A stretch of DNA of 64,000 bases, from assembly GCA_041483135.1 (NCBI GenBank), contig JBGPFE010000008.1:62001-126000 (forward strand), in the 5' to 3' direction. Of this stretch, positions 18,161-27,222 are shown piece after piece. The translations under genes and the position numbers were made by a program. The notes below the pieces were generated by a model, which was not told where the DNA came from, did not search any database, and saw nothing but the letters and a program-made list of their open reading frames with translations. Each line of letters starts with the position of its first letter. Position 1 is the stretch's first letter. The DNA comes from PALSA-1004 sp041483135. Lineage in GTDB: Bacteria; Pseudomonadota; Gammaproteobacteria; Burkholderiales; SG8-41.

Positions 18161-20368
18161 GTGAAGGGTGAAGGGGAAAAGGCCGCGCGCGGTGCGCGTG
18201 GATCCGCCTCACGCTTCACGCCTCAAGTTTCATTCGCCGGCCTGAGCAAGGCCACGCTCGAAAAGCTCGCCAAGCTCGGCATCCAGCGCGAGTGTGATCT
18301 GGTCTTGCATCTGCCGCTTCGATACGACGACGAAACGCAGCTCTACCGCATCAGCGATGCACCGCACGGCGCCACCGTGCTGGTCGAAGGCACGGTCACC
18401 GATAACGCGATCAAGTACCGGCCCAAGCGCCAGCTGGTGTGCGCGGTCGAAGATGAATCGGGCGTGCTGGTCATGCGTTTCCTCAATTTCTACATGAGCC
18501 AGGTCAAGCAGCTTGCACCCGGCACGCGCGTGCGGCTGTTTGGCGAAATCCGGCAGGGATTCTTCGGTGCCGAGATGGTGCACCCGAAGTACCGCGTCGT
18601 GCGCGGCGACATGCCGGTGTCGGCTACGCTGACGCCGGTTTATCCGACCACCGCAGGCCTGAGCCAGGCCAACCTGCAGCGTATGGTGCACGCAGCGCTC
18701 GCCGCCAGCGATTTGAGCGACACCCTGCCGCCGCAGTTGCTGGGCGAGCACAAGCTGCCGGCATTTCGCGACTGCATCGACTTCCTGCATCATCCGCCGC
18801 CCAGCGCCGAGCAGGCCGAGCTGCAGAATCGCTCGCACGGGGCGTGGCGTCGCATCAAATTCGACGAGCTGCTCGCGCAGCAGCTATCGATGCGCATCCA
18901 CTACGATCGCCGCCAGAGCGCGAGCGCGCCGCCACTGCCGCCGCGGGGACAACTCGCGCGCGCGCTGATCGGGCGGCTGCCGTTCGAGCTGACGCACGCT
19001 CAGCACAAAGCAATAGCAGAAATCCGCACCGATCTCGCCCGGCCTCACCCGATGCAGCGCCTGCTGCAAGGTGATGTCGGCAGCGGCAAGACCATCGTTG
19101 CCGCGCTGGCCGCGCTGCAGGCGCTCGAAAACGGCTTCCAGGTCGCGATCATGGCGCCGACCGAAATTCTCGGCGAGCAGCATTACAACAAGTTCTCGGG
19201 CTGGCTCGCCGCGCTCGGCGTGTCGGTGGTATGGCTGGCCGGCAATCTTGCGCGTAAACAGAAGCGCGAGACGCTCGCGAGGGTGGCGGCGGGAGAAGCG
19301 CAGATTACGGTCGGCACGCACGCGTTATTCCAGGATGAAGTCGAGTTTCATAACCTGGGACTCGCGATCGTCGACGAGCAGCACCGCTTCGGCGTACGCC
19401 AGCGTCTCGCGCTGCGTTTGAAAGGCACCAAACCGGGCGCCGCCGCGCAGCCGCATCAATTGATGCTGAGCGCAACGCCGATCCCGCGCACGCTGGCGAT
19501 GAGCTATTACGCCGATCTCGACGTGTCCGTTATCGATGAGATGCCGCCCGGCCGCTCGCCGGTCGCAACGCGGCTGGTGTCGGATGCGCGGCGCGGCGAA
19601 GTGATCCAGCGCGTGCGCGACGCCTGCATCGCCGGCAGTCAGGCCTACTGGGTGTGCCCGTTGATTGAAGAGTACGACTCCGGAGCGCGGAGCCCCGGCA
19701 CGGGCGACCGTGAGGGCGGCGCGACCGCCCGCTTGGGGACGCGAACTCCACGGACACGGTCACGCGGGCGGTTGGAGGCGTTGCAACTGCAAACCGCGCT
19801 CGATACGTATGAGCGCTTGGTGGCGACCTTTCCCGAACTGAGGGTGGGACTCGTGCATGGGCGACTCGCCGCCGCCGAGAAAGCGGCGGTGATGCAGTCG
19901 TTCACTGGTGGCGCAATACAGCTGCTGGTCGCGACGACGGTGATCGAAGTCGGCGTCGACGTGCCGAATGCGACGCTGATGGTGATCGAAAACGCCGAGC
20001 GCATGGGGCTCGCGCAACTGCACCAGTTGCGCGGGCGCGTCGGCCGCGGCGCCGGCAAAAGCACCTGCATCCTGCTCTATCAGAACCCGCTGTCGCAGCT
20101 TGCGCGCGAACGGCTCAAGATCATCTACGAGAACACCGACGGCTTCGAGATCGCGCGCCACGATCTGCGCTTGCGCGGCCCCGGCGAGCTGCTCGGCGCG
20201 CGCCAGAGCGGCGTGCCGATGCTGCGCTTCGCCGACCTCGACGCCGATCTCGACCTGCTCGAGGTGGCGCGCAATGCGGCGCAGCAGCTACTGCGCGATC
20301 AACCCGGTATCGCCGAACGCCACCTGCAGCGCTGGCTCGGCGGCAAGCAGCATTATTTGCGCGTCTAG
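18161..20368 (+). CDS. recG: ATP-dependent DNA helicase RecG
   Basis: RecG remodels stalled replication forks and Holliday junctions. The protein has 735 residues: an N-terminal wedge/OB domain, Walker A GDVGSGKT at 304-311, a DEQH box in IVDEQHRFGVRQRL, motif III SATPIPRTLAMSYY, and motif VI HQLRGRVGRG. About 33 Gly/Arg/Thr-rich residues (about 506-538, bases 19676-19774) interrupt the helicase C domain between VCPLIEE and LQLQTALDTYERL, where family members have only a short loop. The stop codon TAG is formed by the start of repeat copy 2. Confidence 0.94.
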   Translation: MKGEGEKAARGARGSASRFTPQVSFAGLSKATLEKLAKLGIQRECDLVLHLPLRYDDETQLYRISDAPHGATVLVEGTVTDNAIKYRPKRQLVCAVEDESGVLVMRFLNFYMSQVKQLAPGTRVRLFGEIRQGFFGAEMVHPKYRVVRGDMPVSATLTPVYPTTAGLSQANLQRMVHAALAASDLSDTLPPQLLGEHKLPAFRDCIDFLHHPPPSAEQAELQNRSHGAWRRIKFDELLAQQLSMRIHYDRRQSASAPPLPPRGQLARALIGRLPFELTHAQHKAIAEIRTDLARPHPMQRLLQGDVGSGKTIVAALAALQALENGFQVAIMAPTEILGEQHYNKFSGWLAALGVSVVWLAGNLARKQKRETLARVAAGEAQITVGTHALFQDEVEFHNLGLAIVDEQHRFGVRQRLALRLKGTKPGAAAQPHQLMLSATPIPRTLAMSYYADLDVSVIDEMPPGRSPVATRLVSDARRGEVIQRVRDACIAGSQAYWVCPLIEEYDSGARSPGTGDREGGATARLGTRTPRTRSRGRLEALQLQTALDTYERLVATFPELRVGLVHGRLAAAEKAAVMQSFTGGAIQLLVATTVIEVGVDVPNATLMVIENAERMGLAQLHQLRGRVGRGAGKSTCILLYQNPLSQLARERLKIIYENTDGFEIARHDLRLRGPGELLGARQSGVPMLRFADLDADLDLLEVARNAAQQLLRDQPGIAERHLQRWLGGKQHYLRV

Positions 20369-20472
20369 TGCCGTTCCAACTATTTGCGGCAAACCTGACT
20401 GTCCTTGGCGGCCGGATCACCGCCGGCAAGCGATGCGCCTGCGTTGGGAGAAACAAGTCGGAACGGCGCTAG
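20365..20472. repeat. 108-bp CTAG-ended element, copy 2
   Basis: Same length and orientation as copy 1. The left inverted repeat is intact (CTAGTGCCGTTCCAACT); the right one has two changes. Its first bases form the recG stop codon (C-TAG). It lies in the recG-ubiC gap and leaves 73 bases before ubiC. Confidence 0.88.
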
Positions 20473-20545
20473 CCGTTGCGTGCAGCGGGGATTGCGATGA
20501 GTGGTTCCAGGTAGGCGATAATAGCGGCAAAAATAGCTCTCCAGC

Positions 20546-21085
20546 ATGAAAACCCCCGATGCCCTTTGGCAATCGCTCCCCGTTTGCGCCGACGCGCGCC
20601 TGCGGCGCTGGCTGCTCGATCGCGGTTCGCTCACGCGCCGCATCCAGCTGCGCTGCGAGCGTTTTCGTGTCGACGTGCTGTCGCAGCGCCTGACAGCCAC
20701 CGGCCACGATGAATGCGTTGTCATTGGCGTGCGACCTGGCGTGAACTGCGTGGTGCGCGAAGTGAGTCTTTATTGCGGGCAACGGGCGGTGGTATTTGCC
20801 CACTCAGTGGTCGAGCCGAGCGCGCTCAATGGCGCGTGGCGCATGCTGACCACGCTCGGCACGCGGCCGCTCGGCGCGGCATTGTTCGCCGACCCGCGCG
20901 TCAGGCGCTTTCCGCTGCGCTTCCGCCAGCTCAACCGGCGGCACGAACTATACCGCCGCGCCTGCGGGTTGCTCGACCGGCCACCGGCCTGTCTGTGGGC
21001 GCGGCGTTCGCTGTTTGTGCTGCGCGGATCGCGCCTGCTCGTGACGGAAGTGTTTCTTCCCGCTATCCTTGCACTCACGCCATGA
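20546..21085 (+). CDS. ubiC: Chorismate lyase
   Basis: UbiC converts chorismate to 4-hydroxybenzoate and pyruvate, the first step of ubiquinone synthesis. The protein has 179 residues. The family pattern includes the N-terminal LRRWLLDRGSLTRRIQ, the central VVREVSLYCGQRAVVFAHSVVE and the C-terminal FPLRFRQLNRRHELYRRA, followed by LWARRSLFVLRGSRLLVTEVFLP. The stop codon overlaps the ATG of ubiA (ATGA), so the genes are translationally coupled. Confidence 0.9.
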   Translation: MKTPDALWQSLPVCADARLRRWLLDRGSLTRRIQLRCERFRVDVLSQRLTATGHDECVVIGVRPGVNCVVREVSLYCGQRAVVFAHSVVEPSALNGAWRMLTTLGTRPLGAALFADPRVRRFPLRFRQLNRRHELYRRACGLLDRPPACLWARRSLFVLRGSRLLVTEVFLPAILALTP

Positions 21086-21957
21086 CTATCACCGAGCGTC
21101 TGAATATTTACGAAAAGCTGATGCGGCTCGACAAGCCGATCGGCATCCTGCTGCTGTTGTGGCCGACGCTGTGGGGGTTGTGGCTGTCGTCCTACGGCTT
21201 TCCCAATCCCGCGATCGCGGTAATTTTTATCCTCGGGGTGGTGCTGATGCGCTCCGCCGGCTGCATCGTCAACGATTTCGCCGATCGCAATTTCGATCCC
21301 CGCGTCGAGCGCACCAAAGACCGTCCGCTCGCGGCCAGGCTGATTTCGCCGCAGGAAGCATTGCTGGTTGCCGGTGTATTAGTCCTGCTCGCGTTCCTGC
21401 TGGTGCTGCAGCTCAACGCGCTGACCATCAAATTATCGGTGATCGCATTTCTGCTCGCGGTGATCTACCCCTTTTTGAAGCGTTTCTTCTGGCTGCCGCA
21501 GGCCTGGCTCGGTATCGCGTTCGGCTTCGGCATCCCGATGGCGTTCGCCGCGCACCACAACCTGGTCGTGCCGCTCGCGTGGGTGATGCTGGGGGCCAAC
21601 ATGTTCTGGGCGATTGCCTATGACACGGAATACGCGATGGTCGATCGCGACGACGACATCAAGCTCGGGCTCAAATCATCGGCGATATTATTCGGGCGCT
21701 TCGACGTGATCGGCGCGATGATCTGCCAGGCGTTGTTCCTGCTGATCATGGCCTATATCGGCTATTGGGCGCGGCTCGGTGTGTTCTACTTCATCGGGCT
21801 GGTGGTCGCCGCCTGTCTCGCCGGTTATCAGTACCTGCTGATCCGCGAGCGCCAGCGCGAGCGCTGCTTCAAGGCGTTCATGAACAACAATCTGCTCGGC
21901 GCCGTGATTTATGCCGGCATCCTCGTTGATTCGCTGCTGCGCATCAAGCTTTTTTGA
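21082..21957 (+). CDS. ubiA: 4-hydroxybenzoate polyprenyltransferase
   Basis: This inner-membrane prenyltransferase attaches the polyprenyl tail to 4-hydroxybenzoate. I take the ATG at 21082, giving 291 residues; an open extension upstream merely overlaps ubiC. Both Asp-rich Mg-diphosphate motifs are present: NDFADRNFD and DTEYAMVDRDDD. The N-terminal block MRLDKPIGILLLLWPTLWGLW is diagnostic. It sits between ubiC and ubiD, giving three sequential pathway steps in one cluster. Confidence 0.96.
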   Translation: MTITERLNIYEKLMRLDKPIGILLLLWPTLWGLWLSSYGFPNPAIAVIFILGVVLMRSAGCIVNDFADRNFDPRVERTKDRPLAARLISPQEALLVAGVLVLLAFLLVLQLNALTIKLSVIAFLLAVIYPFLKRFFWLPQAWLGIAFGFGIPMAFAAHHNLVVPLAWVMLGANMFWAIAYDTEYAMVDRDDDIKLGLKSSAILFGRFDVIGAMICQALFLLIMAYIGYWARLGVFYFIGLVVAACLAGYQYLLIRERQRERCFKAFMNNNLLGAVIYAGILVDSLLRIKLF

Positions 21958-21989
21958 GCCTCGACATTTCGTTCGCTTATTGATCCGGC

Positions 21990-23465
21990 ATGAAATACCG
22001 CGACCTCAGGGATTTCATCGCGCAACTCGAGGGGCGCGGCGAATTGAAGCGCATCGCAGTCGAGGTCGATCCGCGGCTCGAGATGACCGAGATCTGCGAC
22101 CGCGTGTTGAAGATCGGCGGTCCGGCGATTTTGTTCGAGAAGCCGAAAGGCTACGCCATGCCGGTTCTCGGCAACCTGTTTGGCACGCCGTTGCGCGTGG
22201 CGCTCGGCATGGGCGAAGACAAGATCGAGGCGCTGCGCGAGATCGGCAAGCTGCTCGCTTTTCTCAAAGAGCCCGAGCCGCCCACGGGCGTGGCGGATGC
22301 GTTGACCCGCTTCGCGCCCATCGTGAAGCAGGTGCTGGCCATGGCGCCGAAGGTGGTGGCGAGCGCGCCGTGCCAGGAGCAGGTATGGGAGGACGCGGCC
22401 GTCGACCTCGGCCGGTTGCCGATCCAGACCTGCTGGCCGGGCGATGCGGCGCCCTTGATCACGTGGGGGCTCACGGTCACGCGCGGCCCGCAGAAGAAGC
22501 GCCAGAACCTCGGCATCTATCGGCAACAGGTCATAGCGCCGAACAAAGTCATCATGCGCTGGCTCAGCGCCCGCGGCGGCGCGCTCGATTACCGCGATCA
22601 TTGCCTGGCGCATCCGCGCGAGCCGTTTCCGGTCGCGGTCGCGCTCGGCGCCGATCCTGCGACGATACTCGGCGCGGTGACGCCGGTGCCGGACAATCTC
22701 TCCGAATATCAGTTTGCCGGGCTGCTGCGCGGCGCGAAGACGGAAATCGTGAAGTGCCTGGGCCACGACCTGCAGGTGCCGGCGAGCGCGGAGATCGTGC
22801 TCGAGGGAGTTATTCATCCGGGCGAGACCGCGCTCGAAGGGCCGTTCGGCGATCACACCGGCTATTACAACGAGCAGGAGCGGTTTCCGGTGTTCACCAT
22901 CGAGCGCATCACGTCGCGGCGCGACCCGATTTATCACAGCACCTACACCGGCAAGCCGCCCGACGAGCCGGCGGTGCTCGGCGTCGCGTTGAATGAAGTG
23001 TTCGTGCCGCTGCTGCAGAAGCAGTTTCCGGAAATCGCCGATTTCTACCTGCCGCCCGAAGGCTGCTCGTACCGGCTCGCGGTGGTCAGCATGAAAAAGC
23101 AGTACCCGGGTCACGCGAAGCGCGTGATGTTCGGCATCTGGTCGTTCCTGCGCCAGTTCATGTACACCAAGTTCATCATCGTCACCGACGACGACGTCAA
23201 CATTCGCGACTGGAAAGACGTGATCTGGGCGCTGACCACGCGCGTCGACCCGCAGCGCGATACGCTCATTGCCGACAACACGCCGATCGACTCCCTGGAT
23301 TTCGCGAGCCCTGTTTCGGGTCTTGGCTCCAAGATGGGCATAGACGCCACCAACAAATGGCCTACGGAAACGGCGCGTCTATGGGGTACGCCGATCGCGA
23401 TGGATGAAACAACTAGGCGCAGAATCGATGTGCTGTGGAACGAGCTTGATCTGGCAAAAAAATAG
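21990..23465 (+). CDS. ubiD: 4-hydroxy-3-polyprenylbenzoate decarboxylase (prFMN-dependent)
   Basis: UbiD decarboxylates polyprenyl-4-hydroxybenzoate using prenylated FMN made by UbiX. The protein has 491 residues, close to the usual length. Family blocks are YRDLRDFIAQLEGRGELKRI, GPAILFEKPKGY, NLGIYRQQVI, EIVLEGVIHPGETALEGPFGDHTGYY (with the catalytic Glu/Arg region) and IIVTDDDVNIRDWKDVIWAL. It follows ubiA by 32 bases. No ubiX is visible in the window. Confidence 0.96.
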   Translation: MKYRDLRDFIAQLEGRGELKRIAVEVDPRLEMTEICDRVLKIGGPAILFEKPKGYAMPVLGNLFGTPLRVALGMGEDKIEALREIGKLLAFLKEPEPPTGVADALTRFAPIVKQVLAMAPKVVASAPCQEQVWEDAAVDLGRLPIQTCWPGDAAPLITWGLTVTRGPQKKRQNLGIYRQQVIAPNKVIMRWLSARGGALDYRDHCLAHPREPFPVAVALGADPATILGAVTPVPDNLSEYQFAGLLRGAKTEIVKCLGHDLQVPASAEIVLEGVIHPGETALEGPFGDHTGYYNEQERFPVFTIERITSRRDPIYHSTYTGKPPDEPAVLGVALNEVFVPLLQKQFPEIADFYLPPEGCSYRLAVVSMKKQYPGHAKRVMFGIWSFLRQFMYTKFIIVTDDDVNIRDWKDVIWALTTRVDPQRDTLIADNTPIDSLDFASPVSGLGSKMGIDATNKWPTETARLWGTPIAMDETTRRRIDVLWNELDLAKK

Positions 23466-23483
23466 CCGGGGGCGACCCGGCTA
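23456..23483 (-). terminator. Intrinsic terminator of the barrel-protein gene, overlapping the ubiD stop
   Basis: TAGCCGGG-GGCGA-CCCGGCTA is a perfect 8-bp stem. On the minus strand it is followed by seven Ts (bases 23456-23462). It terminates the gene at 23505-24140 and at the same time contains the ubiD stop codon. On the plus strand no T run follows. Confidence 0.85.
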
Positions 23484-23504
23484 TGTGGATGATGGCGCAG
23501 CTTT

Positions 23505-24140
23505 TTAGTTAAACTTTAGTACTGCGCCAATTGTGATTTGGTTGACTTTGGAATCCCCGGTTGAGGTATCTTTGCCGATACCGTTGAACCGTTCAAACTC
23601 GCCACGCAGCCCGAAACTGGGAGTGAAATCGTATTGTATGCCGGCGCCGAATTTGAAGTCGAAGCCGTTATCATTGACATCTGAAGTCCCGAGCGTGACG
23701 GAGTTGGGCATCTCGTTCTTGGTTTTCCAGTAGTAGCCGCCAAAACGCCCAATTAGGGCGAGCTTATCGTCGATGGGGGCTTTGCCGACCAGATCGAAAT
23801 TGAACAGGTAAGCTTCTTTGCTGCCGCCAATTGTGCCAAGGTTGGTGACTGATGTGAAATCGGCTTTGCCGAGATAGGTAAAGCCGCCCTCGAGCGCAAA
23901 GTTTTTGTTTATGTTGTATCCGAGCTGGGCCTTGCCTCCGGTGGCGCCGGTGCTGGTGACCGTCGAGGAAGTAGCGAAACCATGGCTCATGTTAAAGTTG
24001 TCGACCGTAGCGGTATTTGAATCGAGTTTCGCGCGACCGATGCTGAAAACCCCGTAGAAATTGGAATCAGCGGCTAATGCCGGTGCGGTCACGCTTGCCG
24101 CTGCCAAGGCAAGCACCGCGAATACTGGTCTCTTGATCAT
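23505..24140 (-). CDS. Outer-membrane beta-barrel protein (OmpA-like/porin family)
   Basis: This protein of 211 residues has a clear Sec signal peptide ending APALAAD. It then has alternating amphipathic strands typical of an eight-stranded barrel, such as NFYGVFSIGRAKLD, AQLGYNINKNFALEGGFTYLG and FGLRGEFERFNGIG, with a C-terminal strand ending in KFN. It resembles the protein at 45226-45879, especially in the RGEFERFN block. It has its own terminator and a very AT-rich upstream region, suggesting strong or regulated transcription. Confidence 0.87.
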   Translation of the reverse strand: MIKRPVFAVLALAAASVTAPALAADSNFYGVFSIGRAKLDSNTATVDNFNMSHGFATSSTVTSTGATGGKAQLGYNINKNFALEGGFTYLGKADFTSVTNLGTIGGSKEAYLFNFDLVGKAPIDDKLALIGRFGGYYWKTKNEMPNSVTLGTSDVNDNGFDFKFGAGIQYDFTPSFGLRGEFERFNGIGKDTSTGDSKVNQITIGAVLKFN

Positions 24141-24379
24141 GATTTTTTCTCCTTGTGTCGCTCAAGTTGATGCGGTGAGTTCGCCACCGCAAAAACCCCT
24201 ATGTGTTAGAGCGTTGAGGCCAGCTTAAAGAAAAGACTTTAACTTGTCGATATAAAGCCCTTTATTTTTTGAAGAAAAGCCATTTACTTGTTGTATTTTA
24301 ACAACAATACTATATAACATATTGATTTAATATAATAATTATATGTCAAGAGATCCGCCGTAACCGGCCGATAAGTGGC
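24141..24379. other. AT-rich intergenic region upstream of the barrel-protein gene
   Basis: No gene is visible. Bases about 24215-24350 are strikingly AT-rich in otherwise GC-rich DNA. On the minus strand they include TTGACA (24343-24348) followed at once by TATAATTATTATATT. This probably contains the promoter or an UP/H-NS-like binding region for the gene at 23505-24140. I could not fit one clear -35/-10 pair with standard spacing. Confidence 0.5.
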
Positions 24380-25804
24380 CTAACGGCTGTAAACCCACCT
24401 TAAAAGGGCGTCCTGAGTCGCTTGTGCGCCCGGCGCGCGCGCGTGATTGACGATACACACCACCACCATCGTGCGTCCTTTGGTGTCGAGCACGTAACCG
24501 GCAATCGCACGCACACCGGACAAAGTGCCGGTCTTGATGTGCGCCTGCCCGGCGACCTCGGCCCCCGCCAGGCGTTTTTTCATCGTTCCGTCGACCGCCA
24601 CCAGCGGTAGCGATGAGACAACCTCCGGCATCACCGCGCTGCGGTGTGCGGCGAGCAATAACTGGGCGAGATTTTTCGCGCTCAAGCGCTCGATGCGCGA
24701 CAGGCCGGAACCATTTTCGAGCACCAGCTCGGGAAACGATAACCGGCGCGAAGCGAGCCATTGTTTGATTGCGCGCGCTGACTTCTCGTTGCTGGCCGGC
24801 GCACCGAAGGCGATGGCGCCGAGCGCAAGGTAGAGTTGCCGCGCCATCACGTTGTTGCTGAATTTATTGATGTCGCGCACGATCTCGGCGAGCGGCTGAG
24901 TCTGGTGCGCGAGCAAAAGCCGCGCGCCGGCCGGCGTTTCGGCGTTGCGCACGCCGCCCGCGAAAGCGCCCCCGAGCTCGCGCCACAGCAGGGTGAACAG
25001 GCCGTGCACGTATTGCGGATGGCCGAGCACGCTGTAGTTGCGCGTTTTCTCACCGCACGCCACTGAATAATTGCCGCTGAATAACAGCCGAGCGGTGGCG
25101 GAATCGCCGAGCGCGGTCAGCTTGATGCGCTCCACCCAGTCACCGCACGGCTCGTTGTCGAGCATGACATTGTTCAACACCTGTACCTGCGGCAGCGCAG
25201 GCTCGGCGATGATGGATAGCCGCCGCCGATCGGGGTCCGGCACGAACTGCAGGCGCACCGCCTTGAAATTCACCAGCAGCGCGTCCGGCGGCGTGTTGTA
25301 GGGGCGCGTCGGCTCGTTGTCGAAACCCGCTGGATCGATATCCGCAATGGTGAAGTAACTGCGATCGAGCACCAGGTCGCCGCGGATCTCACGCACGCCG
25401 CGCGCGCGCAAGTTCCGCAGCATGAGCCAGAAATTTTCAAGCGTAAGCCGCGGATCGCCATAGCCCTTGATGATGAGATCGCCGACGAGCACGTCGTCTT
25501 GCAGTGCGCCGTTGGTATATATCTCGGTAGTCCATTGATACGCGGGGCCGAGCTGGTCGAGCGCGGCAAAGGTGGTGAGCAGCTTGATGGTCGATGCCGG
25601 ATTCAGCGCGCGTTCGCCGCCCACGGCGATGAGCGGTCGCTCGGCGTTGACGTCCTGCACGTAAATTCCGACGCCGGCTTCGGGTATGCCGGCCTGGGCA
25701 AGCGCTTGCGCCACCGGTTGCGGCAGCCGCGACGTGCCGTGCTGGGCTGACGCGGCAAGCGCGCACCATAGCCAGATTACCGTCAATAATTTGATTGTGC
25801 GCAT
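24380..25804 (-). CDS. dacB: D-alanyl-D-alanine carboxypeptidase/endopeptidase (PBP4)
   Basis: This periplasmic serine peptidase trims peptidoglycan peptides. It has 474 residues with a signal peptide ending ALAASAQ. The three penicillin-binding motifs are present: SxxK as S71-T-I-K74, SxN as SNN in NKFSNNVMARQ, and KTG in HIKTGTLSGVRAIAGYV. The long domain insertion between the first two motifs is characteristic of PBP4. It is separated by one base from the beta-CASP gene and is likely co-transcribed with it. Confidence 0.93.
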   Translation of the reverse strand: MRTIKLLTVIWLWCALAASAQHGTSRLPQPVAQALAQAGIPEAGVGIYVQDVNAERPLIAVGGERALNPASTIKLLTTFAALDQLGPAYQWTTEIYTNGALQDDVLVGDLIIKGYGDPRLTLENFWLMLRNLRARGVREIRGDLVLDRSYFTIADIDPAGFDNEPTRPYNTPPDALLVNFKAVRLQFVPDPDRRRLSIIAEPALPQVQVLNNVMLDNEPCGDWVERIKLTALGDSATARLLFSGNYSVACGEKTRNYSVLGHPQYVHGLFTLLWRELGGAFAGGVRNAETPAGARLLLAHQTQPLAEIVRDINKFSNNVMARQLYLALGAIAFGAPASNEKSARAIKQWLASRRLSFPELVLENGSGLSRIERLSAKNLAQLLLAAHRSAVMPEVVSSLPLVAVDGTMKKRLAGAEVAGQAHIKTGTLSGVRAIAGYVLDTKGRTMVVVCIVNHARAPGAQATQDALLRWVYSR

Positions 25805-25805
25805 G

Positions 25806-27209
25806 TCAGAGCGTTATCGTCGAACGGGCCGCGGGCACCGTCGCGTTCCAGCCGAGTTGAGTGCGTACGGCGTCGCAGAAAATCTGCGCGGTGGCGGCTT
25901 CGCCGTGCACCACAAACGCCTGACGAGGCACGCGCTGAAAGTTGCGCAACCACTCCATCAGCCCGGCTTGATCGGCATGTGCCGATAGCCCGCCGATGGT
26001 ATAGACCTCGGCGCGCACCGGCACTTCCTTGCCAAAAATCCGCGCGGTCTTTGCGCCGTCGACGATGCGGCGGCCAAGCGTGCCTTGAGCCTGGAATCCG
26101 GTAAACACGATCGTGCTTTCTCTGCGGTCGAGATTATGCGCCAGATGATGCCTGATGCGGCCGGCGTCGCACATGCCGCTCGCCGCAATGATCAATGCGC
26201 CGCTGCGGATGCGATTGAGCGCCATCGATGCTGCGGCGTCCTCGACGAATACCACATGCGGACGGCCGTTATGCGCCAGCATGGCCGCGAATATGCCTCG
26301 TGATTCAGGGTCGAGGAGCACGCGATGTTTGAGCGTGATTTCGGTTGCCTTGGTTGCAAGCGGCGAATCGACATAGATGTGCATGTCCGGCAATTCGCCT
26401 CTGCGATAAAGATCGCCCAGCAAAAATAGCAGGTCCTGGGTGCGGCCAACCGCGAATGCCGGCACGATTACATTGCCGTGCTTGCGAATCAGCGTGTCCT
26501 TGATGGCATGCGTCAGTTCTTTGATGGTATCGGGCAGCGACTTGTGCAGCCGGTTGCCGTAGGTCGATTCGATCAGCACGTAATCGGCGTCCGCAATCGG
26601 CGCCGGGTCTCTCACCATGGGGTGTCCGGGCTGCCCGATATCGCCCGAGAACACGAGCTTGCGCTTGCTGCCGCGATCTTCAACCCACGCTTCGATGATC
26701 GCCGCACCGAGAATGTGGCCGGCGTCATGCCAGCAGCAGCGCACGGCAGGGCGCGGTGTAACCATCTCTTCGTAATCGACCTCGCGCAGATGTGTGAAGC
26801 AGTGCTCAACCTCGCGCGCGGTGTAGAGCGGCGGCAAGTTCGTCACCTGGTTGCGCTGGCCGTGGCGCGGGTGGCGTTCGCGCCATTCGGCTTCTTTTTC
26901 CTGGATATGCGCGGCGTCGAGCAGCATTACACGCAGCAAATCGGTCGTTGCGCGGGTCGCAAATATATCGCCCTTGAAGCCTGCTGCTACCAGCCGCGGC
27001 AGCAGTCCCGAATGGTCGATGTGCGCGTGCGTCAGCAACACGAAGTCGAGCGCACCTGGATCGAATGCGAATGGCGCATGATTTTTTGTATATGTCTCGC
27101 GGCCACCCTGAAACATGCCGCAATCGACGACAAAACGCACCGCTTCGGTTTCGACCAGATAACACGATCCGGTCACCTCAGCCGCCCCGCCCAGAAAGCT
27201 GAGCTTCAT
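25806..27209 (-). CDS. MBL-fold beta-CASP hydrolase (RNA-specificity domain)
   Basis: This protein of 467 residues has the metallo-beta-lactamase motif THAHIDH at 60-66 (His61, His63, Asp65, His66), further metal ligands in HDAGHILGAA and SGDIGQPGHP, a beta-CASP domain with GRTQDLLFLLGDL, and the C-terminal SAHADQAGLMEW. Relatives include the CPSF73/YSH1 nucleases and bacterial RNase-type enzymes, so cytoplasmic nuclease activity is plausible but not demonstrated. It is 13 bp from bioA and one base from dacB. Confidence 0.88.
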   Translation of the reverse strand: MKLSFLGGAAEVTGSCYLVETEAVRFVVDCGMFQGGRETYTKNHAPFAFDPGALDFVLLTHAHIDHSGLLPRLVAAGFKGDIFATRATTDLLRVMLLDAAHIQEKEAEWRERHPRHGQRNQVTNLPPLYTAREVEHCFTHLREVDYEEMVTPRPAVRCCWHDAGHILGAAIIEAWVEDRGSKRKLVFSGDIGQPGHPMVRDPAPIADADYVLIESTYGNRLHKSLPDTIKELTHAIKDTLIRKHGNVIVPAFAVGRTQDLLFLLGDLYRRGELPDMHIYVDSPLATKATEITLKHRVLLDPESRGIFAAMLAHNGRPHVVFVEDAAASMALNRIRSGALIIAASGMCDAGRIRHHLAHNLDRRESTIVFTGFQAQGTLGRRIVDGAKTARIFGKEVPVRAEVYTIGGLSAHADQAGLMEWLRNFQRVPRQAFVVHGEAATAQIFCDAVRTQLGWNATVPAARSTITL

Positions 27210-27222
27210 GCGGGCCGCCGGG

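Noticed and set aside
20713..21081. N-terminal extension of UbiA into ubiC
   Set aside because: The sequence upstream of MTITERL does not resemble UbiA and overlaps ubiC; the ATGA overlap gives the natural start.
24336..24348. TTGACA followed by TATAAT as a strong minus-strand promoter
   Set aside because: The two motifs are adjacent rather than about 17 bases apart, so they cannot be the -35 and -10 of one promoter.
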